From positions 1-64,000 of the forward strand of contig FTLJ01000201.1 of assembly GCA_900155495.1 (NCBI GenBank): a stretch of DNA of 64,000 nucleotides, in the 5' to 3' direction. Source of the stretch: Porogramme epimiltina. Taxonomy: Eukaryota > Basidiomycota > Agaricomycetes > Polyporales > Polyporaceae. This document shows, in pieces, positions 47,591 through 57,959 of the stretch (positions are counted from its first letter, which is position 1; every line of letters begins with the position of its first letter). Both the position numbers and the translations under genes were made by a program. The notes below the pieces were generated by a model that made no database searches, was not told the DNA's origin, and saw nothing but the letters and a program-made list of their open reading frames with translations.

Positions 47591-49725
47591 GATGCCACAA
47601 ACGGCGGCTGCACACAGGCAGCATGGAAGACCGAACACGAAACCATAGCAAGCTGAGAAACGGAGAGCTTGATCAAAGGCCGGGCGGTCTTGATGTTGAG
47701 CGGAACAAGTAAGCGGAGTGTCTGTCCTTGACTGGTAATAGAGTAGCTAGAGTGTCAGCGTAGAGGCCTAGAGCGAGACCACAAGCGGAAGCTGGAACGA
47801 AAACTGTAGAATTGAAGGCCTTCGACCGGCTGGGATACACAAGCATAAAACCTTGAAGTGTAGGGTTGAAGTTAGGTTAGGCCAGGCGCGTTGAGAATCT
47901 TTATCGAAGAACAGGGCATCGACGCAGCCAGAGTCCCAGATCAAACGACTTCGACGAGACCGGAGACCAGAAACCAGGGTAAAATTGAGAGCTTTCTCTG
48001 GCAGCTGGTACGTTAGTCTTGCGACAAGTTGATCGAATATCTTGGGATGGCGCAACGTAGGTGTCTTCGAGGGATTCAGTGTGGCCAGAGTCAGAGTAGC
48101 CAAAGCATCTGCAGAGCGGTCGAAAAAGCGAAGAGGGATAATGAACAGAGCTGTTTGAAGAATGCAAGACCAGACGGGGATCCCAGACAGCTGCTTGGAG
48201 ACACAAAGACAAGTAATTGGGGCGTCGAGAGGTCGAAGCCCGAGCACGAAGAGAGGGAGGTTGAACGTTGACGGCTAAAGGGCCTGAGGTTTGTATTTCC
48301 GTACCCAGGTGAGCTGAATTCTTGAGATTGTTCTGTTGCCTCTCTAGTCGACCGCTAAACAAATAAGCCCCAAGTCCGAGAGCAGAACGAGCGTCACGCA
48401 AGACCGGTCGAGAAGACGACAGGATTTGACGAGAGTAAACTTGAACGATGAGGTTTAGGGTCGAGGCGAGAAGCTATTGACTATGGTTGAAATCGAGGTC
48501 TTGAATGCGAGAGTAGACAACAACGAGCGGGTTGAATGCACAAGACTACTTGAGGCGCGTAGAATATCCCTGGAGACGGCCTCTAGACACGGAGATGGCC
48601 AGCGGGTAGTGTTGAGGTTTGACCGTCAGGACTAGACGAGGCAGGTAGCTGACCGAAGAGGCGCTTGACCACCGAAAATCTTGAGGTTCGACTTTCTCAA
48701 TACGGACATGGTGAGTGCTTGAGTGTCTTCTTCCGCGACACGAGCTTGAGCAGTACGACCTAGTAGGCAGGCTCTCCAGAACTAGGTAGTCTTGAGTCCG
48801 AGACCAGCGCAAGCAAGAGTGAACGAGATTGGTGGAAAGATTATATGGCAGTTGCAGGACTCCTGGAGGTCTAGAATAGTCGAGGCGCAGAAGAATACCC
48901 ACAGGAGAGGGAAGTCGTGAGGCCTGTAGCCTGGTTCTTGAAGGTTGGTGGCGAGGGCGGAGCGAGACTCGGAAGCGGCTGACCTAGGAACAACATGGAT
49001 GTCAGAAGAAGACGCGAGGGTCCGAGTAACAGGAATAGCGCATAGAGCAGGCACGGCCGAGCATTCACTGGGCTGAAAGATTGGTTGCATCCCGAGGTCG
49101 AGACATATCAGCAGCCTGAGCACCAAGAGCAGACTAAACCAGAGAGTCCAGTGAAGACGAGGTTGAGCCGCCAAGACGGTTTCCAGCCCAGATCTTCCAC
49201 TTGAAGTTCACCAAAGTTATTGAGTCTTCTTGTATACCTCCAGGGACAGCGGCGAGACCTGAACCCATCGTTCTCTGGGTGGTGGCGTTGGTGGTGGTCA
49301 AGTGTGGCTGAAGGTGGTCAACGCGATTTCACCGTGCATACAGCCACATCGAAGGCCACGACGGTAAGCAGCAGGCAGAAGGGTTGCAGTAGACATCGAG
49401 TGGCTCGAGATGGTGGAAGAGAGGGAAGGGGTGTGGGGGCCAGGAAAGAGATGGTGGGCGAGTTTTGTGCCCGGAGCGGGGGCGGAGGCGGGCAGGGTGT
49501 GCGAATTGGAACTCCGCCGGGGCTTCGGGCCCGGGCCGGACCGTATTTGGGAAGTTGATTACCATGTTTGGGGTAATGGACGCCACCCACGCATAGAGGG
49601 GCTGTGGTCAACCCCGCCAAAGAGCTGGTGGCGTAAGGACGCGGCTGGCAAACACGGTGGCGAACAAGCAGGGTGGACGCGTTGTTGTTTGCGGGTACCG
49701 TGGCGGCTGATATCATGAGCAGCGG
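47274..49725 (-). repeat. 2.5 kb non-coding repeat element, copy 2 (right arm)
   Basis: Read on the minus strand it carries the same landmarks as copy 1: ttgaccacagccccta, gaagccccggcggagttcca and the two boxes gtgtctagag / gtgtctccaag about 385 bp apart. The 300-bp module is at its end. It has no coding capacity beyond short, broken frames. Confidence 0.75.
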
Positions 49726-50150
49726 AGTGGGTATCGTTTAAGTTAAACCTCCCCCAGCATAACCAGAGCTAGCCTTCAATGCGAGTGCCATTGATTCACG
49801 TCGTCACTCGCGTATATTCCCTCTAGTCGAGCTGAGATAATTACACCTATCCTATAGCCGGATTACAAAGAAGTATATGATTGAGCCGCTACGGAGATGT
49901 GACTCGCCGTACCGTCACCAGAGGGAACAGTTGACGGATCACTTGTCTCGGCTTAGTCTCAATTAATCCAACAATGGTCCCAGGACCATACGGCCGAATC
50001 GCTCGCGTCCGCGTTCAGTGAGAGGATCGATGGCTTGGAGCGGACGATTCTGGATTGGCTCGGATCGATTGACAGTGGGGCGCCTCGACCACAGCGCCGA
50101 AGACTTCACGGACCACGACCTCACAGCGGGTCAGTCGACACACGATATCG
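49726..50150. other. Arm-specific spacer, right arm
   Basis: It is the inverted counterpart of 22558-22959 and has no gene. Small indels relative to the left arm are visible. Confidence 0.6.
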
Positions 50151-50460
50151 CACACCGAAATGAAAAAGCACGTCGTTACATTAACGCGTGCAGGGCAACA
50201 ACAACAACACAACAAGCTCTCTGCCATTTAAAAGAGGGCGCGGGGTACAACCTGGCCTTTGGTGCGTCGGAGATAACATACGTCCGCCCTGCCCTTTCAC
50301 GGGTCTTGGAAGGCTCCAGGAATGCCACTGCCGGTTGCCCCGGACAGCGACCAAAACTCCCCCCGAGACCACCGCCGACCGAAGTACAGCGGCGACCCCA
50401 CCAACGCCCGAGAGCAAGCCGTGCGTGTGTGCCCGACTATCTACGCCACGACCGAGACAC
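50151..50460 (-). repeat. 300-bp repeat module, copy 4
   Basis: It is the counterpart of copy 1 with the same flank (cgatatcg next to CACACC), confirming that this copy was duplicated with the arm and did not insert independently. Confidence 0.8.
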
Positions 50461-50702
50461 TGAACAAGTACGTAAAGACAGGAGACAGCCAGCCGCAAAG
50501 ACATGGGGGCGGCGATGAACGCGAGGCAGCAAATAAACGAAAGAGCGAAACAGTAGAAACGGAGAACGACAGCGAACACGGAACTAGGGGACTCGTAAGC
50601 ACAGGAGACGATCAGCCGCAAAGACAGGGAGGCGGCGAAGGACATGAAGCAGTAGACAAACGAAGGAGCAACGAAGCGGAGACAGAGGCAGATGACGGAC
50701 AC
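50181..50702 (-). CDS. Hypothetical hydrophobic 173-aa ORF in the right arm, possibly repeat-derived
   Basis: It is the counterpart of the 22015-22527 frame. Both start MSV-CLCLRFVA, contain two MSLRL-type repeats 41 residues apart and end LPCTR or MPCTR. The C-terminal half overlaps the 300-bp module. Frame retention in both arms is suggestive but not proof of a protein. Confidence 0.25.
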   Translation of the reverse strand: MSVICLCLRFVAPSFVYCFMSFAASLSLRLIVSCAYESPSSVFAVVLRFYCFALSFICCLAFIAAPMSLRLAVSCLYVLVQCLGRGVDSRAHTHGLLSGVGGVAAVLRSAVVSGGVLVAVRGNRQWHSWSLPRPVKGQGGRMLSPTHQRPGCTPRPLLNGRELVVLLLLPCTR

Positions 50703-51763
50703 ACTGAAACCGGGGGACTTGATGTTGGGGCGCGTGCTGAGCGGTTAACGATGGTCAAGTTGAGTTGAGGCCCCGATATGTTGGCGGGAAAAAAACAAGA
50801 GTACGTTGACATTAAACGTTGATGTTATATCTTGTAGCGCCGAGCGTTGGTGGGGTTGCGCCAAGGTGGTCCGGTGGTTGTGGCGGTGGTCAAGCTTGAA
50901 GTCGGCTCGATGTTGTAGATGCACCCGTTTGGGGTTATAGGCATCTGTCGGAAGAGTATCTTGGCATTATCCCGAGCTAACGATGGAAAGACGATGAGCA
51001 CCGACGACGACTACGACGAGGGAGGGGAGGGTGGCGGGAAGGTGGCGGGGAGTGGTTAGGTGTTGCGGAGGGTGGTATGTCGGTGGATGAGATACTCACA
51101 GTGGTTGGCTTGTGGGTTGACGGCGGAGCAGGGCAGGCGGTGTACGCGGTGAGATGGTGGTAGGGAGGAGAGGTGAGGGAGGAGAGAGACGAAGGGGGAG
51201 GCAGAATATAAGGGCTTGGAGGCTGACCGGCGCTCGAGCACGTGGGGGAAACTCCGCTGCTCTCCGTTGCGAAACAGGAAGGAGGTGCGAGAACAGAACG
51301 GGCGCTTGCGATGGTGTCGGCTGACAACGCAGCGACCCCGTTCGGCCTGTAACACGAGGCGGGCTAAGACGTGCCCCATGTCGAGGACGCAACACGTGGA
51401 ACGGAATGCGAGCAAGGGTTGGGGCGAACGTGCAAGGGGATCCGAACTTCTGTCGCCGGCGTCAGTCCTGCTAGGGTAAGCGTCTTACCAGTTGGGTCAA
51501 AATTCATCGGAGCCAAGGATCGTTCCGCCTGAGCAAGGCAACGAAAGCGATAGCATATTCTCGCAAACCCACTATAACATACATGACTTCTGACGAACTT
51601 CCGCACCTCACATCAGAGAGCAGTCGACACGTCAACAAATGAAGGCTCACTACATTCAAAACGGATTAGCACGTTCCTTTCGCTCCCCTCCTCTATTCCA
51701 CTTCTTGTTTCCGGTTGACGTTCCCGGCGCGCTGCCCATATTCGCGCGCTCCTCCCCTCCCGT
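50703..51763. other. Non-coding tract between the hydrophobic ORF and ATPase copy 2
   Basis: It is the counterpart of 20935-22014. It includes the TATA/CT-rich promoter-like block on minus at about 51214-51140 (aatataaggg on plus) and the 3' flank of the ATPase. No gene was recognised. Confidence 0.55.
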
Positions 51764-54700
51764 TCACGCCTTGGCGGCTCCGGACCTCCCGTAATCCAGG
51801 CCCTTCGGCTTGAACCACTTCAGCTGCAGCGCAACCAGCACCACAGGCAGCACGCTCACGAGCTCCCCCAGGCCCGCGTACGCAGGCGCGATCCGCGCGT
51901 CGACGAACGCACCCGCCGCGAAAAGGATCGCCACCAAGTTGTACACCCCCGACCACGCGAAGTTCGCCGCGATCCGCAGTGCCACCGCGTCCGACAGCTC
52001 CAGCAGCGCCACCACTCCGCCCAGGTCAGCCCGCGTCAGCACCACGTCCGCCGCAGACGATGCCGCAGCCGCCGCGCTCGTGCCCGAAGACGCGTCCAGG
52101 TGCACCCCGATGGCCGCCTGTGCAAGCGCCACAGCGTCGTTCGTTCCGTCTCCACAGAACAGCACTATGTCGCCCTTGGCCGTCAGGTCCTTGATGTACG
52201 CTTGCTTGTCCGCGGGGAGGCAGCCTGCCCGAGCGCGCTCCGGCGGGATGCCCAGGGCGGTCGCGGTGGATGCCACAGCAGCAGCGTGGTCGCCGCTCAG
52301 AATCGACACCTTGATCTTCCGCTTCGTGAGAGCCTCGATCACCGCGTGCGCTTCGGGGCGGAGCTGGTCAGTGAGACCGAACGCTGCGACGAGGCGGCCG
52401 CCGTGGGTCACGCAGAACATCGTCAGGCCTTGACCGAGCAGGGGTTCGATAGTGGGATGCGTCTCCAGGCCGAGCCAGTTCGCGCTGCCGCCACGGAGCT
52501 CCTTGCCGAGAAGGGTCCCTTGGATCCCCTTCCCAGTCACCATCGACACGTTCTCAACGGGAGGCTGTTCATCGACCGAGGGGGGGAGGGTAGACGCGAT
52601 AGCTACAGCGACAGGGTGGCGGCTGGTTGAGATGAGCGCCCCGACGGCGGACAGCACGTCGAATCCAGTAGACTCGTCCACGAACCGGTCCACGACAGAC
52701 AACCTCCCTTGCGTCACCGTGCCAGTCTTGTCCAGCACAACGTGCGTCACCTTCCGCGCTTGCTCGATTGTTGTCGCAGCCTTGAACACCAGTCCCAGCT
52801 TCGCCCCCACCCCGCCTGCGATCAGGATCACCATCGGCACCGCAAGCCCAATCGCGCACGGGCAAGAGATCGCAAGCACCGATATTCCGTACGTCAGCGC
52901 CGTAATTACTGCCTCTCCCTTCGACTGGCGGCGCACTGCGATGCCGACAGAGAGTTGAATCACGAATGTGATCACCGTCAGCACCATCACCACCGGCACG
53001 AACCACCCGCAGACCCAGTCCACCGTCTCTTGCACGCGGGCGCGAGAGAACCGAGCGTCGTCGACCATCCGCGCGATGTCGCTGATCGTGTTCTCCCCAG
53101 GAAGACGAGTGACCTTGACCAGGAGCGTACTGGGACCATTGACTGTCCCTGCGATCACGGTGCTTCCAGGAGCCTTCTCCACAGGACGCGACTCTCCGGT
53201 CATCATTGACTCGTCCACCGTGCTGGCTCCGGAAACCACCTCTCCGTCGGTGATGATCGCCGAGTCAGGGAGTACCTTGAAAGTGTCGCCGTACTGCACC
53301 AGACGGACGTCCAGCTCCTCTTCGCCGTCTGACAAGACGACGAGCGCGGTGCGGGCCTGGAGCGAGCGGATGGAGATGGCCTCGATTGCACGTTGGCGAG
53401 AAACGGCGCTTACGAACTGGCCGACCATGATGAGGGTGACGAGGAGGGTACTCGTCTCGAAGAACTCTCCAGTGGACAGGGGCCGGCCAGCCATCTCGAA
53501 CGCGAAGGCGACCACGGAGTAGACGTACGCCGCGGTGGTGCTCAGGACGATCAGTGCCTCGGTCTCGACGAGTCGCGTGAGGAAAATGCTTTTGAAGGAG
53601 CTGATATAGAATGGCCCGGTGATAGCGACTTGGACGACTGTGGCGAGTACGAACGATGCGATGCCGTATGCATGTGGGTGGGGTGGGAGCGGGGCCCACG
53701 TCATCACCAGGACCGGGATAGTGAGGATGGCGGACACGACCATCCGAGCGGCCAGGTAGCGGATGTGCTTCGCACCAGCAGCGAGGGCAGGGTCCCGGGG
53801 CTCCGGAGCGAGGGTTGGCTCGAAGGTCTTGTAGAACGCAATGATCTCGCGAGCGCCGATGGTGCGAGGATCGTGGCTGATGCGGAAGGCGTCCTTGTTG
53901 AGTCGCATAACATCTTCAACGCCGACAGGCTTAGCGGAAGAGAGGAAGTCGTCCTGAAGCGCCGAGGGTATGGCAACCAGTATGTCGCGGGTGGACCCAA
54001 TATCGATGACCTCCGCAGAAAACCCGGAACGCTTCTTGATGAGTTGAACTAGAGTAGCAAGGTCGGTTGCTGCATCGTTGAAGTCGAACTCGGCGCGGCA
54101 TAACACGAGGCTCGTTTTGATGTTGTGGATGGAGGGGATACCGTTAAGGGTGCGAATGAGTTTGTTTTCACATCCGGTGCACGTCATACCCTTAACGGCC
54201 AAGACGGCATGCCCTGCGTTGAAGCCGTTGACGTCCGCGGCCATATCGACAGCAATGTGTTCGGCTTTCTCGTCGTGGAGCGACTTGGAAGCACAGGATC
54301 CTCCACCGCAACAACCATCGCTGCAGCAAGAGTCCAGAGAAACTTTCGACTCCTTCTTGACGGAGGTAATGCTCTGGGCACCGACGTGGCCCTTGTGCGG
54401 AAGGTTTCGTACGCTGAGCGCGGGTCCACAACAGTCGCCCTTGCTGCAACACGAATCAACGGAAGGCGCGCGAGAGAGATGGTAGGATGACCGGTCCGAG
54501 AAGAGGCGATGGGAACTACGCTTGCTCGAAATAGATCCGGCTATAGCTTTGCCGCCGTGACCGGTAGAGGTGCAGCAGGACTGGAGGCCTCGTGCGAGAA
54601 GCGCCTTGCATACGCATCCGAAAGCGGCCAGTGTGTCGTTGTACCGGATACGAGCAATGGAGCGATGCTCGCCGCATGCACGCTCGGGATACGTGGGGGG

Positions 54701-55287
54701 TGAGTCGGAAGCCTTCACTGTGGTGCGCTTGCGAAGACCGGCCTTTCCACAAGTTTCAGAAGGGGCAGTTCTACCCTGTTGAAGGTTCTCTGTCCTGCCG
54801 GGCTCGTTCTTGTCATCCGCGCAATAGGTGCAATCGGAGGTAGTCGCTACGTTGTCGTCAGTAAAGCTGAACCACGGGGAGTAAGGGAAAGTTGATGAAA
54901 AGACATTGGTAGGTTTTCCCCGGTGTACGCCGATATGTTCCGAAAGTCAATGGATACTCACCGCTCTCACACTCGTTATCAGTCGAGTGCTCATGGTCGT
55001 GTGGTTCAGCGTGGTCTCGATCGTGAAGATGAGTCTCGTCGTCGCCGCATATGACGCGAGCAAGCTCGTCGAAGCAAGCGTCTAGAAGGATAAAAGGATG
55101 AGCGCAACTCTTTTTGCGACTGACTGTCTGACAACTCACCGTTGCATCCGCAGGTAGAACCCTCGCAGCATCCTACACCACCAATTCCTGCACCTTCCGC
55201 ACTAGCATTGATGCGTTCATTAGTTGTTGGAGACCCTTCACGAGAGCTAGGAGCGTCGCAGCCATGGTCATTGCAGCAACCCGCCAT
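51764..55287 (-). CDS. Pca1-like P1B heavy-metal-transporting ATPase, copy 2
   Basis: Three exons (55287-55140, 55081-54962, 54846-51764) give 1116 aa with the same intron positions as copy 1. The catalytic core (TGES, SCPCAIG, DKTGTVTQ, SRHPVAVAI, GDGTND) and the membrane part are nearly identical to copy 1. The heavy-metal domain has GMTCTGC. The N-terminal metal-binding region differs: exon 2 encodes a His cluster HLHDRDHAEPHDHEH where copy 1 has HLHNQGTADSYNENR, one CCxxxCC unit of copy 1 (CCGDSCC) is absent and replaced by CCGGGSCASKS, and copy 2 has an insert SSYHLSRA. Both genes are full length with no stop or frameshift seen, so both are probably functional pumps with different metal-sensing or binding tails. 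It is transcribed inward, towards the spacer, like copy 1. Confidence 0.93.
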
Positions 55288-55969
55288 GACAGCAATTTCG
55301 AGTGACGTGGAAACGTTTGCAAGAGGTGAGTGGGACGATTACGAGCATATTTCATTTTTGCAGGCGTGCACGGGACGCGCCTGGCCCGCGAGAAGGCCAG
55401 AAGAGACGACGCACGGGCCATGGGACGGGGAGAACCGCACGGCGCACGGCACGCGGCTCGCGTGAACCCGGGTCGGCTATTGACGCCGAGCAGCAGGGCG
55501 CATATCTTCGTTGGGTGGGGGTGACAGAATAGACAAGGTTGCCAGTAGGTGGAAGTACGACGAGACCAAGAGGACACCGTAAGTTAAACAAGCCATATCA
55601 GAGGATATCTGGGGCTCCATTCGGGGCTGGTGGTGGCTCGCGAGAGGAACAAAGGGAAGGCGGCGTGCATTGCGCTGAAATTTGTAGCAAGGCGAGAGAC
55701 CCAAGGGCAAGCGCAACGTACAGCGGATCGCAGACAACTACGAGGGCGAGATGGTGGGAGGAGGCAAGAGTGGACGTGCCTACAGCCGAGACCTGTCGTC
55801 TGTCCATCCACCACTGGTGCGGTACTCCCTGATGGGCGCTAAACGCCCGGCCAGTCCACTGCCCGTGGCTCCCCCCAAACCGTGTGCCTACCTCTCGGCC
55901 AATACGGGGGACAAGTCAGTTGCTGGCCTGTCAGCGTAATTTCCCTCCTCGCCCTCCTCAGAGTCCCTA
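55288..55969. other. Upstream region of ATPase copy 2
   Basis: There are 0.7 kb with no convincing gene. It holds the promoter of copy 2, and only the first 20-30 bp resemble the copy 1 leader. Open frames at 55142-55942 on plus lack motifs. Confidence 0.5.
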
Positions 55970-55984
55970 CACTGTGGGCCCAGA

Positions 55985-56130
55985 AAGTCGGGATAATCCC
56001 TACTTACAAAGTCGGGATTAAGTTGGGATTATCCCAACTTTAAGTCAGGGAAATCCCTACTTCTGTCACGCGAAAAAGTCAGGAAAATCCTGACTTGAAG
56101 TTACGCGAAAAGTCAGGTAAATCCCTGCTT
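55985..56130. repeat. Array of five 21-bp palindromic units at the left end of the TIR element
   Basis: Units start at 55985, 56020, 56042, 56076 and 56110, each 21 bp, of the form AAGT(C/T)(A/G)GG...AATCC...ACTT. The unit at 56020-56040 is a perfect palindrome (half-site AAGTTGGGAT, one central base), and 56076-56096 has perfect 9-bp arms. The last three are spaced exactly 34 bp, with a shared acgcgaaa spacer before two of them. Confidence 0.88.
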
Positions 56131-56439
56131 TATTTTCCCTATCCAGACTTCTTATGTCGGCGCTTCCTGGCCGTCTGCACACGGCAGCTGCCATCCGTTT
56201 TGTTCTCGCCACGGGGCACTCCATTGGTGCTGACACGCTGTAGAAAGTGGACAATATATATTATTGGTATGTACGAGAAGTCCTACATCACACAAAGGTG
56301 CTACAAGGCAAGCAAAGACATATATGTAAGGTAAGGATGCGGCGCCAGCCCCTTGCGCTCGTGCAGGCGCCCCAGCCCCGCCCGCTCGCACTCCAGAACC
56401 CCCCTGTTGACACATAACAGCGACCTCACATACCGGCGG

Positions 56440-57036
56440 GCAACGCCCCCTCAGCGCATTGTCGTACTCGGGGTGCATGGTCCCTGCATAGGAAGCGCAC
56501 GCGTCAGGTTCAGATTGCACTAGACGAGCACAGGGGAGGGATCGCGCCACGATCTGCTCATGCGCCGTGGCAGGGGAGGGGGGAGAGGGGGGCCGTGCGC
56601 AAAGCTGCGCATGCACGCGGGCAGTCGGGGAGACGGGGCACGCGGGCGGCGCGAACGAGAGGGGAAGAACGTACCGGCGTTGTTGAACTGCACGTCGCGT
56701 GAGGGTATTGGCGTGAAATGCACTCGAGTGTGCGCGTTCCCCGGTGCGAGGAGGGCACGCGCTGAGAATCGGCAGATGATAGATTAGGCGGGGGAGCAGT
56801 AGCAAAAAGATAGACACGTACCATCACGTCGAGGCGGTCAAAGAGCTCGTTAACCTTTGTCGACCGCGGCCTTGACGTCAGCCTCCTTGCCCACGTCCAC
56901 CTTGAGCGCCGCAGCCTTGATATTGGGGAAGCACTCCTGGACCAGCGCGAGTGCCTTCTCAGCCGTGGGCAGGTTGACGTCGACGAGGAGCACGGTCGCG
57001 CCCTCCTGTGCGAGAGCCAACTCGAGGCCGATGCCG
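56440..57036 (-). pseudogene. Truncated, frameshifted short-chain dehydrogenase/reductase gene fragment
   Basis: The Rossmann-type N-terminal part is recognisable in spliced order: SGIGLELALAQEGATVLLVDVN and ALKVDVGKEADVKAAVDK, then VNELFDRLDVM, a 13-nt exon giving FNNAG (the SDR NNAG motif), then TMHPEYDNALR. Between VDK and VNEL, near 56860, the frame shifts by one base (an extra A in acaaagg), producing an early stop. The first strand of the fold (TGxxxG) is missing on the 5' side, and the catalytic YxxxK region on the 3' side is absent: only about 100 codons of a 250-280 codon gene are present. The fragment lies entirely inside the TIR element, with introns retained, so it was captured as genomic DNA rather than cDNA. 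Confidence 0.75.
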
Positions 57037-57671
57037 CTGTGCACAGGAAAGTCGAGGGGATTTGAGTGCGTGAGCGCAGATAGAGATGGGGCGATGGCTT
57101 ACCATCTGGCACTGGCAATGAAAGCATAGCAAGTGCGTAAGTGCCGGTGCAATTGTGCAGAACAACGATGACGTACCTTATCAGGTCCACTCCCATTCTC
57201 CTCGTGCTTCAACTTCTGCACTCCCTGGGTTTCAGCGCCATGTTCCGTGTCCTGTGCTCGCGCATCCTGTAAGAGCCACAAAGATTAGCACGTCTAGTAG
57301 GCCCCAGAGCGGTCGAGCTTGAGGACTCCGCTGTAGTTATTGTCGCCCCAAATCCGGTCGCATAACCAGTCAGCCAAGTAGCAGATACAGCCAAGCCCAA
57401 GGTAGCGTCAGAGTATATCACCAGAGCATAAGCACAGATTGAGGCCCAACCAAGAGTTGTCAGAAGAAAAGAGGAGGCTCAAGTGCAGAGCGAGTCAGAG
57501 CTGAGAGCGACAAGTCCACCGGCCAGTTGACGTCGTCAAGGGAGCTGTCACCTCTTCCGGCTTAAGCGCCTGTGACATCGGCGCGTCTGACGACCATCAC
57601 GCCCCACTACTTTTTCCGGAAGGCCGACTTCAGCCCGACTTAAAGTCGGGATGTGGGATAATCCGGACTGA

Positions 57672-57692
57672 AAGTCAGGGGTTTCCCGACTT
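57672..57692. repeat. 21-bp palindromic unit at the right end of the TIR element
   Basis: It is the same unit type as the left array, read on minus as AAGTCGGGAAAC then CCCTGACTT. A further 8-bp-arm palindrome (CCCGACTT, A, AAGTCGGG) lies at 57634-57650. Confidence 0.8.
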
Positions 57693-57959
57693 CCTGGGCG
57701 CACAGTGGTCGTTGACCGAGGCGGCTGCCAGGCAGAAACACTCCGCTGAGTGATCATAGGTTCCGGTGCCTAGTATCATTTATACAAGTAGGATAGCCTC
57801 AACACACCTGCCGATGGAGAGCCGGTACTCTCCATGGCAAAGGGTCATAAAGTTGATAGCAGAATTCTGGAGCGGCGCGATTTCAATACCTCACCTCCAC
57901 TACTCGCCCGGGTATGGGACGGTTTGCCAGTGCGTAAGGGGAGTAGTTTTATAGGAGAG

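Larger units (their letters stand above)
47274..55287 (-). repeat. Right arm of the large inverted duplication
   Basis: This 8.0 kb segment is the inverted, collinear counterpart of 17374-25498: repeat element 47274-49725, spacer 49726-50150, repeat module 50151-50460, hydrophobic ORF 50181-50702, promoter-like tract about 51140-51214, ATPase copy 2 at 51764-55287. Small indels and substitutions are spread along its length. Confidence 0.88.
55970..57707. mobile_element. Non-autonomous TIR element (1.74 kb) carrying a gene fragment
   Basis: The left end CACTGTGGGCCCAGAAAGTC (55970) matches the reverse complement of the right end, CACTGTGCGCCCAGGAAGTC (ending at 57707), with 18 of 20 positions identical; weaker similarity continues to about 36 bp. 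Subterminal regions hold repeated 21-bp palindromic units, five on the left and at least one on the right. The interior has no transposase but holds a broken short-chain dehydrogenase fragment. No clear target site duplication was found (flanks agtcccta and gtcgttga). The CA...TG ends and subterminal repeats resemble hAT-type elements, but the superfamily is unproven. Confidence 0.72.

Noticed and set aside
17374..55287. The ATPase-bearing arms as terminal parts of a Starship-like giant mobile element
   Set aside because: No tyrosine recombinase (DUF3435) captain gene or target repeat is seen, and these elements are described from Pezizomycotina rather than basidiomycetes.
56440..57036. The dehydrogenase as an intact gene
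   Set aside because: The frame is broken, the TGxxxG start and the YxxxK catalytic part are missing, and the fragment is enclosed by TIRs.
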